A stretch of 64,000 bases of DNA from Mauremys mutica (Eukaryota > Chordata > Testudines > Geoemydidae), in contig NC_059072.1 in assembly GCF_020497125.1 (NCBI RefSeq), positions 308,158,781 through 308,222,780 on the forward strand, in the 5' to 3' direction. The notes beneath the pieces were generated by a model. That model was given only the letters and a program-made list of their open reading frames with translations. It did not search any database and had not been told where the DNA came from. The position numbers and the translations under genes are program-made. Below are positions 1 through 13,020 of the stretch, piece by piece (positions within the stretch are counted from its first letter, which is position 1; each line of letters opens with the position of its first letter).

Positions 1-2960
1 GTGAAATCTAATTATAGAACATATAATTAGTTTGGGGTGTCTGCCCTATTTTTGACAGTCTGTTCTGAGGTAGGCACTCACAGTCATGAACCACTCCAAA
101 CAGCATGACACCTAGTATAGCTGAAACCCAGCAAAATCTGACTGAAAATGAAGAAAACACATTTATTTGAAGATGCAGTTCAAGTTCTCCGAGTAAATTG
201 CACCATGAGGTACGGCAATTTTTGTAAAACCTGCTGGCTCTTTTGAAGATTTTGGATCAAGTTTATCCTTGGTATAACTCCATTAAGTTAAGGGAGTTAC
301 ACCAGAGAGGGAATTCAGCCCACCTTCCTTCTGCAGTACATTAGCCCAAATCCTCAAAAGTATTTAGGCACCTAGACCCAGATCCTCATTGATTTGAGAA
401 TCTGGATCATTGTGTCTAATTTGTGTAAACTAGGAAACAGCACAAAGTGAAGTGTCCATGTGTGGTGATAGAGATCAGATTAGAATGGGAATAAGAGAAA
501 CAAACTTTCTTATTTTAGGCAGGGGTGCTGGGGGTGCAGCAGCACCCCCTGGATTGAACTGGTTTCCATCATATACAGGGTTTACAGCTTTGTTCAATGG
601 CTTTCAGCCCTCCCCCACTATAAAAACTGTTTCAGGGCCCCTGATCTTAGGTTCTTTTTAGACTTTTAAAACACTCAAAGTTTGAGTGGATTTGTCATAA
701 GGGTAAACTGGCTCTGTTAGAGGATTAGGGCTCAGGGTCACCTGTGGCAGGTGTAACGCATCTTGCCAGGTTAGGGTCAAATGATGGGAGTATGTGCCTT
801 AGAACCAGGCCTGCTGGGAGAGACTAGAGGCAACCTGAGTTCAGAGAGAGGCTCAAAGGAGCAGGCGGGGTGTATAAGCTTGTGCTATAAAGACTGTTTT
901 GTGCTACCGCGCCAAGGGCCTGGGGATTGCAAGAGCCAGCCGGAGCCGGAGCCGGAGCCGGAGCCAGAGCCAGCTATGTAGATGGAGTGGAGAAACAAGC
1001 CTGCTGGATGAAGCTTTAGCAGGAATAGGCACATGACCCTGTAGCAGGGGTTGCAAGCCAGTTAAGAAGGTGGGATGGAAATTTTGGGGTTGTTTTGCAA
1101 TTTGTTAATAAACCAGAGTCCCAAAAGGGAAGAGTTACTGAGAAAACACCTGCAGTGTGATGTCATCTTAGTTGGCGAAGGAAGGAAAACTGAGGCAGAG
1201 GCAGGGCTCAAAGCCAGACTTGGGAAACCTGTGACAAGGGTTCATAACTCTGGATTCACTCTCTGCCCTTCCTACAGAATCCAGTCTTCAAATAGGGATG
1301 CCTGGAAAGGACTATGATGGGGAGTTCACCCCACACTAGCCCATAAAGGGTTAATGTGGCTCAGAAGAGATTAAGTAACCCGATAGGTCATGCCTGAGGG
1401 AGAGTTAGGCTTGAGAAGCAGGCACTGATTAAGGATGGAGCCCAGCTGGGCAGGAGTAGGTGGGGCTGGTATATGGCCAGGAAGAGAGGGCATCAGTGTG
1501 GAAGTTTGCAGTCACTGTCTGAGTTTAGAAATGAGGAGAGTGGAAGCCCTGGGATCCTGGCCCAGAAGGAAGGGTTTACCTAGAAGGGTGGTAGAGCAGA
1601 AGCCTGATAGAGGTGGAGTAGGAAAAGGCTCGGTGAAATGACAGAAAGGTTTGGAATGGTGCAAACCTTGGCTGCCAATTTGAGGGTTCCTGGGCTGGAA
1701 ACTGGAGTAATGGGCAGGGCCCGGTTTTCCTTCCAGCCATTGGGGGAATGGCATAGTTTTGAGATGGAGGAGAGCCAGGAATGATACCTGGCCAACCAGT
1801 CCAGTAAAACTTTAATATTCCAGAAGCGGAAAAATGTAGAGACCTGACTGGAGAGCCAAGCCACAAAGAGGAAGCCCTGTAACTCCTGAAGTGTGAGAAG
1901 GGTCGCAGCGTGAATGAGAAACTGAAGGGGGCATCAGACCCGGCAGAGCTATTCGCCAGATGCGGACACAAGGAGGTGCCCCAGTAGTAAGAAGAGAACC
2001 TTGTTAAGGACATTGAGCTCTTATGCATTTGGAGCTCAAATCAGCACTTAGGCGTGCAAGTGCTCATTTTCTATGACTAACTGCTGACTTGTATCCAAAT
2101 GTGGGACTGGATATCTATTAAAGAGCTACAGAGCAAAACTTGACCAAGAGAGCCATTCACCTCACATTAAAGGTACATAACATTTAACTTCCTACGTGTT
2201 TTAAAAAAGAATGAGGTCAGAAGTATGGTATAATATGAATAGGGAATAGTGTTCCTTTAGTAAATGAGGGTGAGTCAGGTTTTTGGATGAGAATATGAGG
2301 GTAAAGGTACAAACAGATAATTGGACAAATATTTAAATATGCAGCATGCATGACACACTGACCTCAGTATGATCTCCCAGTGTTCCACACTAGTATCTTG
2401 TTTACGCATGTGAGTTGGGGGAATGGGTCACTGGGTACATATTTCATGGCTAACTCTGTCCTCAAAACCACTAAAGAGCTCAAAGAAAAATGACAGCAGT
2501 CTCCAAGCTACAGTGCTGATCTGCCAATATGTCAACATCCTCCAATAATTGCATATTCCTGCATCCACATATCTTCTACATTTGTGATGGCACCAAAACA
2601 GTGTAGTTTGGCCACATGTTCCCACAGCACACGGGTTCTTCATATTCTGCTGTCTGAAACAAGCATATCAGGAGCCAATTTATCAAGCATAATTTATTCC
2701 AGACCCTTGCTGAAATATACAGTGCTCTTGAGCCTCCACAGATGTGTAGCCAATAGGGAGCTGTCTGGCTAAAGGTTTTACACATCTTTCAGCTAAATCA
2801 GAAATCCACACACAAAACCCAGCACTCAGGGACCTCCATTGGGATTTGTGACACTCCTTGGTGAGTTCCCTGGTGGTTCTGTAAACCAATGCAGGGATTA
2901 CACTCAACTGTGTGTTTTGTTTCTCTGTGTGAGATATAATGTGAATAACATTGCTAATTT
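1..2960. other. Intergenic sequence, no gene recognised
   Basis: AT-rich upstream flank. It contains a short GAGCCG hexamer tandem at about 933-972. Between about 700 and 1900 base composition is richer in G on this strand and there is a TATA-like run near 873-893 and an AATAAA-like signal near 1109, so an old LTR-type repeat is possible but I cannot identify ends. Small open frames on both strands show no recognisable protein. Confidence 0.4.
933..972. repeat. Hexanucleotide tandem (GAGCCG)n, short
   Basis: About six units of GAGCCG/GAGCCA read directly. Low-complexity tandem with no coding meaning. Confidence 0.8.
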
Positions 2961-3080
2961 ACAGAATCACAGAGGTTAGTGGTGAAAACGACCTGTTAAG
3001 ACACTTAGTTTATCTCCCTGCATTCTTCCCCAGGGTGCAATTTGTGAGATCTTGTCCTGGCTTACTAAACGTCCCAAGCA
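2961..3080 (-). mobile_element. Old CR1-like LINE 3' tail fragment
   Basis: Begins with CAGAATCACAGAGG on the + strand, the degraded complement of a CR1-type 3' terminus, followed by diverged CR1-like sequence. Too decayed to place in a subfamily. Confidence 0.45.
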
Positions 3081-6000
3081 ATGGGATATTTAGTAAGTAA
3101 TCCAAGTTTAACCAGACGAAATTTACTAAAATACATTAAAACTATTATTCTTCAGTGGTTTCAGAACACATTTGTGAAAGAAATAATGGAATAGAATACA
3201 AAATTGCCATCCTGGACAGTGTGTATATTTTTGTTTGTAACACTCAGAAACAGGATGTAGAAAATTATAGCTATATGTGTCCACACACATGTATATAATT
3301 TTACTAATTTCTATCATGCCTCTCATTGTTACTGAGTGGTGCTTTAATCAGAGATTAAAATACAGAATAAGAACTGAAAAACCAACAGTTAATCAAGCGC
3401 TAAACTAAATCAATGTGTTTTGCATCATCTCTACAGTGAATTCCTCAGCTAAGAAAGCCCTCCGGCCAACCATGGAGGTCCTCACGCTGCATTGAATGCC
3501 CTCAGATGTAGGGATGAGTGGTGGCCATAGAGAGCCAGTTGTAGCTCCCTGATCTTCAACTGCCTGGCCCTGGAGGAAGTTAGAGTAGCAGAGGGCCTAT
3601 TGATAACTTCTGCCTCTGGCAAGTGGCTGATCAGGTGTAGGAAAGCTTCCCCTCCACTGTGCCCCCTCCTTCTTTTCAGTATGCCCTCAGCCTGCCCCCT
3701 CTGCTTCCTCAAGCTGGGACAGGGGCAGCTGGTATTGGAGGCAGCTACCCCAATGGAGATTTCCCCTACTCAGAGGGAATTCTACTGTAGCAGTCTCAGG
3801 CAAGTTTGCTTTGCACTGCGTAAGCAACACAAAGTGAAGTTGGCTGCAAATTGAGGATCTGGCTCAAAGTGTTTAAACTGACATTCTGATATCTACCGGG
3901 AGGCTCTTTCGCTTAACTGCCATGCTGAGGTATGCAGTGAGAGATGGTCTCTCTGGAAAACTATGTCCCAAGACCACTCAGGACTTTAATGATCAACACC
4001 AACCCCTTGAATTGTATCTGGAAGCAAACAGGAAGCCAGTGCAGAAAGTTAAGCACAAAGGTTATGGGTTCATGTCAACCCCCACATCTCTCTGGAAACG
4101 GGTAGCTGCATTCTGCCCTGGCTGGAACTCCCAGGTGAACTTCAGATGTGTCCCTAAGCACCTCAATAGTCATGTCTAGGGCTAACAAAGATGTAGATGA
4201 CTATTGTGAGGCTTTATTTTGAGAAAAATAACCATAATTTTCTGGGCAGCTGTAGATAGCAAAAAGCAACATGGGCAACCACTTCTGGTGGGAAGTTGAT
4301 GAATTCGGTTGGACCTCACAGTTGTGTGCCATGTTGGTGAAAGTTGGCCGGACAAATGGGATAGATAGATCTTCCCTTTCTTTTAAATTCTTCTCTAGAC
4401 TGACAAGCCTGGTTTTCATTTTTTCTAGGTTCCATTGCAGAGAAACCTGCCTAACCTCAGGCCTGCCTCCATAATCTCAGGATTTTTATTGGTGCCGTGG
4501 TTGTTGGTGAACCATGGACCCTGCAGTTGTGAGTATGGTGCTGAAAAGACTACATGAAGTGTAGGAAGAGTGGCCTTTTCTAGCGAGACTCCAAAAAGAC
4601 AGTCCTGGAATTATTTGGCCCACCATGGTCCATATTAAATCAAAGGAACGAATATAATATTTTTTAAATGGTAGAAAGACTCCACAGTAGGGACATGAGG
4701 GGGAATGGGATCAGCCAAGGGGAAATGCTCAGGCTTTTCAGTTTCTCATTTTAGCATGATGTCATTGCAGCCAGTTCACTTTCATCCAAATCCCTATCTC
4801 ATCTGACCCTGAGAGAGCATTGAATTCTCTGCCTAGTGGTACTATATATCTTTTAACCCAGTTATAACATGGCTCAGCCCTCAGGCTGAACCACAGAAGA
4901 ACATTACTAGGCAGCAACTGACATTAACATCCATTGATAAACTTGATGGTTTGTGTTTGAGACGGGGCCTTCCTCAGATTTGCTGGAATTATTGAAGTTT
5001 TCACTCTTGCTCTTCGGAAGGACAGAATAAAGTCCCTAGAGTAGAGTTCTTTTGTGCAAGTTTTTCAATGAAACTGCCTAGCTGGGTTTTAGAATAGATC
5101 CCTGTGCAGTCTATGGCACTAATCCTGTAGACCCCTGAACCTGTGTGAAGTGCCATTGTCAGCAGGGTTTTGTGCATGTGTAAGTTTTCAGCTTGCAGGA
5201 ATAAGGCCTAAATTTGTAATCCACCAGGAATACATGGAACACAAACCTTCCACAGATATGGTATTGGCTTCTCTTACACAGTACTTCTCAAGTGGGTGGT
5301 GTAAGGAAGACTGGTGCTCAAACTACTTAAGACAAGTGTTCAAACTATTTAAGACTGATATGAAAAGATTGGGTTTATGTGCCTGAATAAAAAAACCTGT
5401 GGGAGTTTTTGAAGGACAGAATACCTTACAAAATTGCCTTTCAAACGTTTTTTCTTTTTTTAAAGACAATTTCATGGCACTTGTTCCATCGATATGGCTT
5501 TTAATGTTAATATAGTAATGGGACACTAATTTATAAGAAAGCTAGTCCAAATTTAAATGTCCTTTTGCTGGTTCTCTGCTATTTGACCTAACTCATCTTA
5601 AATTTTGGATGTGTAGAAACTTTCAATGAAATAGTTAACCATAATATAACATTAATAGTAACAACTTCATTTATCAGTGCCAATGACTAAAGGATGCTAA
5701 AAAATTTTTTACAGAAAAAGATTGTCAAAACATAATTTATCATTATCGAAGTAACGTACCTGAAAAGGATCAATCTACACTAGGTGGTAACATGGTTCCA
5801 TAACATATAAGAATGGCTGGTCCTTTCCATACAGCCAAGTCCTAAACATATTAGAACATAATTAGGGGAATATTGTTTTTTTTTATCACAGTCCCCTAAC
5901 ATGGTCCATTTGCCTGGATGATCAGGCTTTCATTCACACCTTTGCCATTCTGATGGGCTCTCTGGATCTATTACAATGAATTAACAGTCCCTTCTGGAAG

Positions 6001-6800
6001 GAGCTATTTCCCTCACTCCTCTGAGGCAATGAATGACCCTTGATTGCAGTAAAAGTTAGAGGAGCTAGAAAGTTTAAAAGAACCAAACTCTCTGCTTCTC
6101 TCTGTAGGAGAAAGGGGAAAGCTTGGAAGCTGGTAGGATTCATTTACATAAATTATAATTATAATTTTGCTTGCCTGTAGCTATATAGTGTGTAGTGTTG
6201 CATTATTTGGCAATTGTTTGTTCTGATTTTCTGACTAATAATAGCGTCTTACTGTAACAGTATTTGTGAAGGGGCATATCAATTGTATAAGATATGCCCT
6301 GTAGGAAATTGGCCTCCCTGAGCTGACAGGTAGTGCAACCTAAGTAGGTAAGGACCCCAAACAACAAAGGGGCCTGGGGATCATGTCCACGAGACGGGTT
6401 CTGTCTGGGGTCCTGCTTTACTCTGGATTTCCCACATGGAGGTTCTGAGCCATATATAGAGCATGTGAGTTTGTAGACTTATCTCACGGTAGCGTTAAAA
6501 CTGACTTTGTAGGACTATAATGCTGGTGCTGGAGAAGGAGACTTTGGAAGACCAGACTGAGCAATAGCTGAGGAGGAGCTGACGTTGTGAAACCAGACTG
6601 GTTAGCCACCAGTCAGACCAGCACCTGGTGGTGAAGGCTTTGATGGACTAGAGCAGACAAGTGGAAGAGAGCTGCCCCCAACACCCCACTTGACCACTGA
6701 TGCCTTTTGTAACTGATCTGCAAGGTATTTAGAACTAATGCAGGGATACAACTTTTATAGCTTAATATCAACATTATAAGAATTCAGTGCTGGCAACAAC
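3081..6800. other. Intergenic sequence, no gene recognised
   Basis: AT-rich sequence without clear repeats, exons or RNA genes. Short open frames at 3482-3854, 3922-4179 and 5150-5386 lack recognisable motifs and splice context. Confidence 0.4.
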
Positions 6801-6802
6801 TT

Positions 6803-7059
6803 CACAGAATCATAGAATCTCAGGGTTGGAAGGGACCTCAGGAGGTCATCTAGTCCAACCCCCTGCTCAAAACAGGACCAATCCCCAACTAAATCATCCC
6901 AACCAGGGCTTTGTCAAGCCTGACCTTAAAAACCTCTAAGGAAGGAAATTCCATCACTTGCCTAGGTAACCCATTCCAGTGCTTCACTACCCACCTAGTG
7001 AAAAAGTTTTTCCTAATAGCTAAACTTGTATATCTAAATCAACCTAAACTTCCACATTA
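6803..7059 (-). mobile_element. CR1 LINE 3' end, 5'-truncated
   Basis: On the + strand it opens with CAGAATCATAGAATC and then the standard CR1 tail complement GGTCATCTAGTCCAACCCC. This is the 3' untranslated region plus the last part of ORF2 in reverse orientation. It ends against the hAT element that follows. Confidence 0.92.
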
Positions 7060-7067
7060 CCTTTAGG

Positions 7068-7729
7068 CAGAGCTGTGTGAGATTCAGAATTTCCATCCTG
7101 TGGGAAAATTTTAACTTTTTTTTTCCATCCCAAAATAGGATAAAACATTTAAATTTCAAAATTTTCTACAGAATGGAAAGTCCTAAATTTGTTTGGAAAT
7201 ATCTAAACAAACCTTTCAACATTTTCAATCAAAATTAAACATTCCAACCTCCTGAAATCCAAATGTTCAGTTTTGATTTGCTGACATGACCCCAAATGCC
7301 TTGTTTTGAATAATTTCTACATTAAATTGCATTTTCTTATAGTGGTGCATTGTGAGTTGTAGTTCAGAAGCCTGATACACCCATTTTACCCTATCGACCA
7401 GGCTCCCTGGCTGGACTACGTCTCCCATAATGCACTGATTCATGTGACTCCCGTGATGCAACCCACTGTTTGGTCCATATGAAATCACAGAACTACAGCT
7501 TCCATAGGGCAATATACCACCATGTTAGGAAAATACAGTTTTTAATGTTCTGTTGAACTGATTCTAAATTAAATTATCTGAAATGTAATAGTTCATTTTA
7601 ATGTTCCCAGTGGAAAAATCATAATTTTTTGGCAAAAATAAAAATTTTACCTTCAAAAATTTCAATTTTGTGGAAACTACATTTTCTATTTGGAAATTTT
7701 CCATCTTAATGATTTTTTAACCAGCTCTA
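7068..7729. mobile_element. hAT-like non-autonomous DNA transposon
   Basis: Imperfect terminal inverted repeats CAGAGCTG at the left and CAGCTCTA at the right enclose 662 bp with no coding capacity. Flanking 8-mers CCTTTAGG and CTTTAAGG resemble a decayed 8-bp target duplication, the hAT signature. The outer parts are AT-rich; the centre contains a different, less AT-rich block. Confidence 0.7.
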
Positions 7730-9794
7730 GCTTTAAGGTGGTCATCCCAGCCTATAAAATCTTGCATACTCTGTTAAAAACTACCATATCTTTCTGATTT
7801 ATAAATCTACTTATATCTTCACAGAGATCATCATTATGTAGATATGCTACACTGGATGGCTATTAGCATCTCCTCTTTAGAATTTCACACCCTTAAGTTT
7901 CAGGATACTTCAATCTGAAATCAGAATGAAAGGTTCTTTCTATTCCCTTACTTAGCGTGAGTTGCAAGGCTGTACTGAATTATGCATCATTTGCAAAACA
8001 TCTTGAGATGTGTTTGCATGAGATCGCACCGTAGAAATTGAAGTGATGGGGCCAAATTCTGCACTGCACTTACCATCCATTGATGACTTACTAAGGAAAA
8101 GACCGAATGACAGCATGTAAATGAGCACAGAACAGAGCCTAAACTATTCTCAAGTGGAATATGGGACAGAATGTGTATGCAATGTGAACTTTAATCTAGT
8201 TCTATAGGGGAACAGATGCATAATGATAGCATATAAATGTTATATTTTTAAAAGGTCATTTTCATTAATAATTCTGAAATAAACTGCATCTAAAACTTCA
8301 TATTCTGGACGCAGTTCACAATAGCTTTCCTAAAGGTGTTAGTCACACTTTAAAGATTTGGATCCTGATAAATGAAACTTTGCTTGTCTTTGCAAATCTC
8401 TGCAAATAGGGAATGCACCTAGATGTCCCCCAAGGCTGGGGAACAAAACACACAAGACATAGAGTTTCATTCTCTCACTCATTCTCTTTGGTGCTGTAAT
8501 TCGCTGCCAGAAAACTGGCATCTGTCTTTTGGGCATTTATTTTTCATACTAAAAGCTGTAAGTCCTATTTATAATAAAACTTCTAATAGCATCATAGAAG
8601 GAACATAACAGATAAGAATGGCAGTGCCATTCAAAACCCTTGCTGCAATTGCTTATATTCAGGGACAATAGAAATCCTAGACATGGAAATTGTATAAAAT
8701 CCAGGAATTTAGATTCTGGAGAGATAGGAATATCCATCTTCTATGGGAAGATACTAAACTTTCATTTTAAAAACTTGGGGCCAGTTCCTCAGCTGATGGG
8801 AATTGGTATAACTGCTTAGAGCTGTGCTGACTTGAGCCAGCAGAGGCTCTGGCCCTAGCATTTCAGCTATTTTGAAGATAACCTTCACAATATAGATCTA
8901 GCCTTGCACTTGTGTTGCTAGGAGCCACATCCATTGAAATAACTGCACTGGAGACTTCATCCTGCAAGCTGTATGTGCACAGATCTCCCACGGAATTCCT
9001 TGGGTGAAGCACTTACAGGATCAGGCCTTAAAAGGATTGAGAAGTGCCCCCTTCTTTTTAATATAGTGTTAACTCTGATGTTAATTTTGTTAAACATTTA
9101 ATTGATTATCCAAGGAAAATTAAAAAGGAATAAGGCTGCAAGTTTAAATATGCCAAAAGCTTTCAGATTTTTCTTTATGTTTTGGGTATTCAATGGAGGA
9201 CATTTCCCCTCATCTTTACTGAAAACAGTCTATCAAAATACATGAGGGCAGACTTAAAGGTTGCTAAGGGAACCCCAACTTTTGTGACATTAAAACCTCA
9301 ATTTTATCATTTATTTGGCATCAACTGTGTTCCACACTTTTCAGAACAAGTTATAAACATGGTCCCTGGCCCAAGGAGTTTATAATCTATGAGGCTGAGG
9401 GAGCCACTAATGCAGCACTCGCAGATTCCATCTCTGCAATGGAGCTGCCATATGGAAAAGAACACAGAGCTCCATTGAGCTGAAGAACCTCCACCAGGGA
9501 AACCAAAGATGGGGGCTCCTCCACTACTCCCATCTCTCACTCTGAGGTAGTAACTTGTTTCTTTAAAATTGTGTGGTCCACTCCCCAGGCAACCGTGTGG
9601 ACGTTACTGCAGACCTATGGTTCTAGGCCACAGAGTGCTGCAGTGAGGGGAGAAAAGGGTCTGGAAGTTGTGGAGAGCTGCATGACTTCCCCATGTTCTC
9701 AAATAGCTCCTCAGTATGGACACAATGCTGCGCCTTTCACCCTTGGCATCTGTCAGCCTCGTGTAGAACTGTATTACATAGTGGTAAGAAACAG
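7730..9794. other. Intergenic sequence with one palindromic repeat, no gene recognised
   Basis: AT-rich. Around 8774-8862 there is a GGCCAGTTCCTCAGCTG ... CTGGCCC palindromic repeat remnant. Nothing else supportable. Confidence 0.4.
8774..8862. repeat. Ancient palindromic amniote repeat remnant
   Basis: GGGGCCAGTTCCTCAGCTG is mirrored by CAGCAGAGGCTCTGGCCC with a roughly 85-bp total span. This matches a fold-back repeat I recognise from reptile genomes. Confidence 0.55.
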
Positions 9795-10782
9795 AGCTGT
9801 GCGAATAACAGTTTTTTGGTTTGCTGCTTGTAGGGTTGCCAGGCATCCGGTTTTCGACCAAATACCTGGTCAAAAAGGGACCCTGGCGGCTGTGGTCAGC
9901 ACCACTGACCAGGACATTAAAAGTCTGGTCAGCAGCGCAGCGGGACTAAGGCAGGCTCCCTGCCTGCCCCGATTCTGCGCAGCTCCCAGATGCTGCCAGC
10001 ATGTTCCTGCGGCCCCTATGCGCAGGGGTGGCCAGGGAGGCTCCTGCCCCAAGCGCCGGCTCCACAGCTCCCATTGGTCAGAAACTGCGGCCAATGAGAT
10101 CTACAGGGGCGGCATGCAGAGTTGCCTGGCCGCACCTCCATCTAGGGGCCACAAGGACATGCCAGCTGCTTCCGGGAGCTGCCTGAGGTAAGCGCTGCCC
10201 AGAGCCCGCACCCCCCCACACACAACCCAACCCCTAGGCCAGAGCCCCCTCCTGCACCCTGAACCCCTCATTTCTGGCCCCACCCTGGAGCCTGCACCCC
10301 CAGCTGGAGCCCTCAGCCCAGTGAAAGTGTATGAGGGTGGGGGGATGGAGTGAGCGGGGATGGGGCCTCGGAGAAGGGGTGGGGAAGGGGCGGGCCTTGG
10401 GGAAGGGGGCAGGGCAAGGGTGTTCAGTTTTCTGCAATCAGAAAGTTGACAACCTTAGCTGCCTATACCGGGGAAAGTAGGGAGAGTAAAAAGAAATTCA
10501 TTTAGGTCAAACAGAATGTTTTATTTTACCTGAAATGAATCTTTTTGTTATGTTTGAGCTTTTTAAAATGTTTTCATTTAGAAATTTACTTCAGTTTTAT
10601 TTAAAAGTCATATTGAATTGAAAAATAGAAATGTTCTGATTTTTCTCTGATTTTTTGTTGTTGTTCTTTTTAACCAAAACAATTTGTGGAAATTGACAGA
10701 AATACATGAAATGTTTCACCTGATCTGAATCTGAATTTTTTTATTGAAAAACAGATCCGGAAAATTTTTTTGCTCATCTCTA
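9795..10782. mobile_element. Outer AT-rich hAT-like element, host of a nested insertion
   Basis: The left end reads CAGAGCTGTGCGAATAACAG and the right end TTTGCTCATCTCTA, which are imperfect inverted repeats of the same type as the 7068 element. The AT-rich sequence between them is interrupted by the GC-rich element at 9831-10457. Confidence 0.55.
9831..10457. mobile_element. GC-rich hAT-like MITE, complete, nested
   Basis: Inverted ends TAGGGTTGCCA and TTGACAACCTTA, 627 bp. It is flanked by GCTGCTTG and GCTGCCTA, an 8-bp target duplication with two changes. The GC-rich interior explains the long open frames at 9571-10191 and on the other strand, which are not genes. It sits inside an AT-rich element, so it is the younger insertion. 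Confidence 0.75.
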
Positions 10783-13020
10783 GTAAGGTGCTCCCAGATC
10801 CCTTACTGTCATGTAAACAGGAGAGAGAATTTGGCCTTAATGAATGTGATTTCCTCTGCTTTTTGAGATACTGTCAATTTGCAATATTGTTTCTACTTCT
10901 TGCCATCCAAGAAATATTTTACAGGATATTTATGCTTGCGTATGTGAGATCAAAGAATGAGGCAAACAGTGGCTTCAACAGATAATAAATATTAATATAC
11001 ACAGTTTAAAACATAATGAATTCAAGAATACAGAGTACAGTACAGTCTACATGAGGGGCCAAGACGACCGAAAAAGCTGTAGCTCAACAGTTAAGAACAA
11101 AGTTAGCATGCTACAGATTACAAGGAAACTGAAGTGTAATACCGGTAAAGAGTGAGTAATATACAGCCTGATCCAGATCCTATTGAAGTCCCATTGAGGG
11201 CCTGATCCAAGTGAAGTCAACAAAGACTCCCACTGATTTTCAGGAGGAGCTGGCTCAAGCCTTCAATGCATAAATATTTCTGAGCATTTGGATTCTTATG
11301 ATATGCTCTCTGAGCTTTAAGGGAAATAGAGTTGTTAGAGTTCACAGGTCCAGAAAGCATATTCTTATATTTTCTTCTGTGGCATCAGGGATATGAAATC
11401 TAGTCCCTTTTCACCCAAGGTGGGCCATGGAACTAATCTCCTATAAATCAGGTTTTAAGCCTTTCATTTCAGCAGCCCTTTTACATGGCACCTTGACTCT
11501 GTTTATGCTTTTATCTGAGTTTAATCATTGTTCATTTACTCTTGTGTTCTGTGTATTTAGTAGTGTAGGACCTTATTCTGTAATGCAGAGGATGCTCAGA
11601 AAGTTTTAAAGATTTTTTTTAACAAATTATTCTATAATACTATGTCTTACAGCCCAGTGGGTGTGGATGACTCTATACAGAGCAAATAAAAAAGCCTTGA
11701 AGAGCTTGCAGTGTAAGAGCTTGATTGCATAATCACTTACTATTAAGCATATTACTCATCTCTCCATGAGAGGTGCTCTGCTTTGAGTCACACCAGAAGC
11801 CAGTGTATTATTTATGTCTAGACACTATTGTCTGGGTCTGAATTGATTTGCAAATTCCTCAGAATGGGGATTGTATATTAATATACATTTGTACAGTGTC
11901 AAGCGTACTGCTGATGCTAAATAAAATATAAGTCAAGGGGCTCCAGCCATTTTTCAACTCTGGTAATTTACACTCTGCTCCCAGAGGCCTTGATTCAAGA
12001 AATCTCGTAAATATGTGCTTAAGTCCCACTAATTTCAACAGGAGTTGAGCATGTGCTTAACTTTAAGTTCATGCTTACTACTTATTCAGGAAAGTGGTTA
12101 TTTCCTTAATCGGGTCTAGAGTACTAGCCCTGTAGTAAAAGCGCTAAGCACCTCCTGAAATGTACTGTTTGGCCTCAGCCACCTTTGGTGTCAGTGGAAT
12201 TGGGGGGTTGAGCACCTTGCAGGATTAGAAAGGCTGCATTAAAAATACTGCAATAGGGATGTCCAGAATAAGATATTACATTAACAAAACTTGAAATTAA
12301 TTTTTCAGATGGAAATGGCGAACAATATGAAATAATCACTTAGCAGATTTAAATGATCAGGCACCTATTTTAATGCTTGCCTTTGTGATACCAAATAACT
12401 TTTTTTTTAGAACTCAGTGTAGAAAGGTCAGTTAACTTTTACAGGCTTATTCTATAAGTACTTATTAGAACTCCAATTACGGTTCTGATTCTTTTTATTT
12501 CTTTGTATTAGAAGACATTATTATTTATATTTATATATGTTATTTATATAAACATGGGCATTAACAATGTTGTAAAAGTAAATACTAACAGATAAGAAAA
12601 AATCAAAGTAAATAATAGAAGAGAGGACAAACGTAGCACATATCAAAAATAAAAACAATTGTTATAAATAAATATAATGGCTTTAAATGTTTGCTTTTAT
12701 GTGACAGATGTTTTTTAACAAAATTTCTGAGTTGGCAGTTTGAGTACACTTATGATTTTCATTTATGTAATATTCGCTTTTAGTATTGATGTTGATTTAC
12801 AACATCTGTGAAGGGTCTGTAACCTGAATTTGACAGGGGAAAGCTAACATACTGCTGTTGGAAACTTTCCATGGATTCCATGTAACAGACTGTTATCAAA
12901 ACTCTTAAATAACTATTCTAATCATCAACAGGGTTCTTGCGCAAATTATATTAGCCCCAAAGGGCCTGATTAACTTTAAAACGCCTTACAGACATGAAAC
13001 ATAAATTTAGCTTTCCCCCC
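10783..13020. other. Intergenic sequence with old repeat remnants
   Basis: AT-rich. Contains a palindromic repeat remnant at about 11163-11262 (CCTGATCC arms around ATTGAAGTC), an AATAAA-ending old retroelement tail at about 11812-11935, and another remnant near 11995-12080 with repeated GTGCTTAA motifs. A very AT-rich stretch lies at 12500-12700. No gene seen. Confidence 0.4.

Noticed and set aside
1576..2028. 150-codon minus-strand open frame
   Set aside because: No family motif, no splice context and overlapping open frames in other phases; chance frame.
9571..10191. 206-codon open frame
   Set aside because: It crosses the boundary of a GC-rich transposon with an identified target duplication and has no recognisable protein features.
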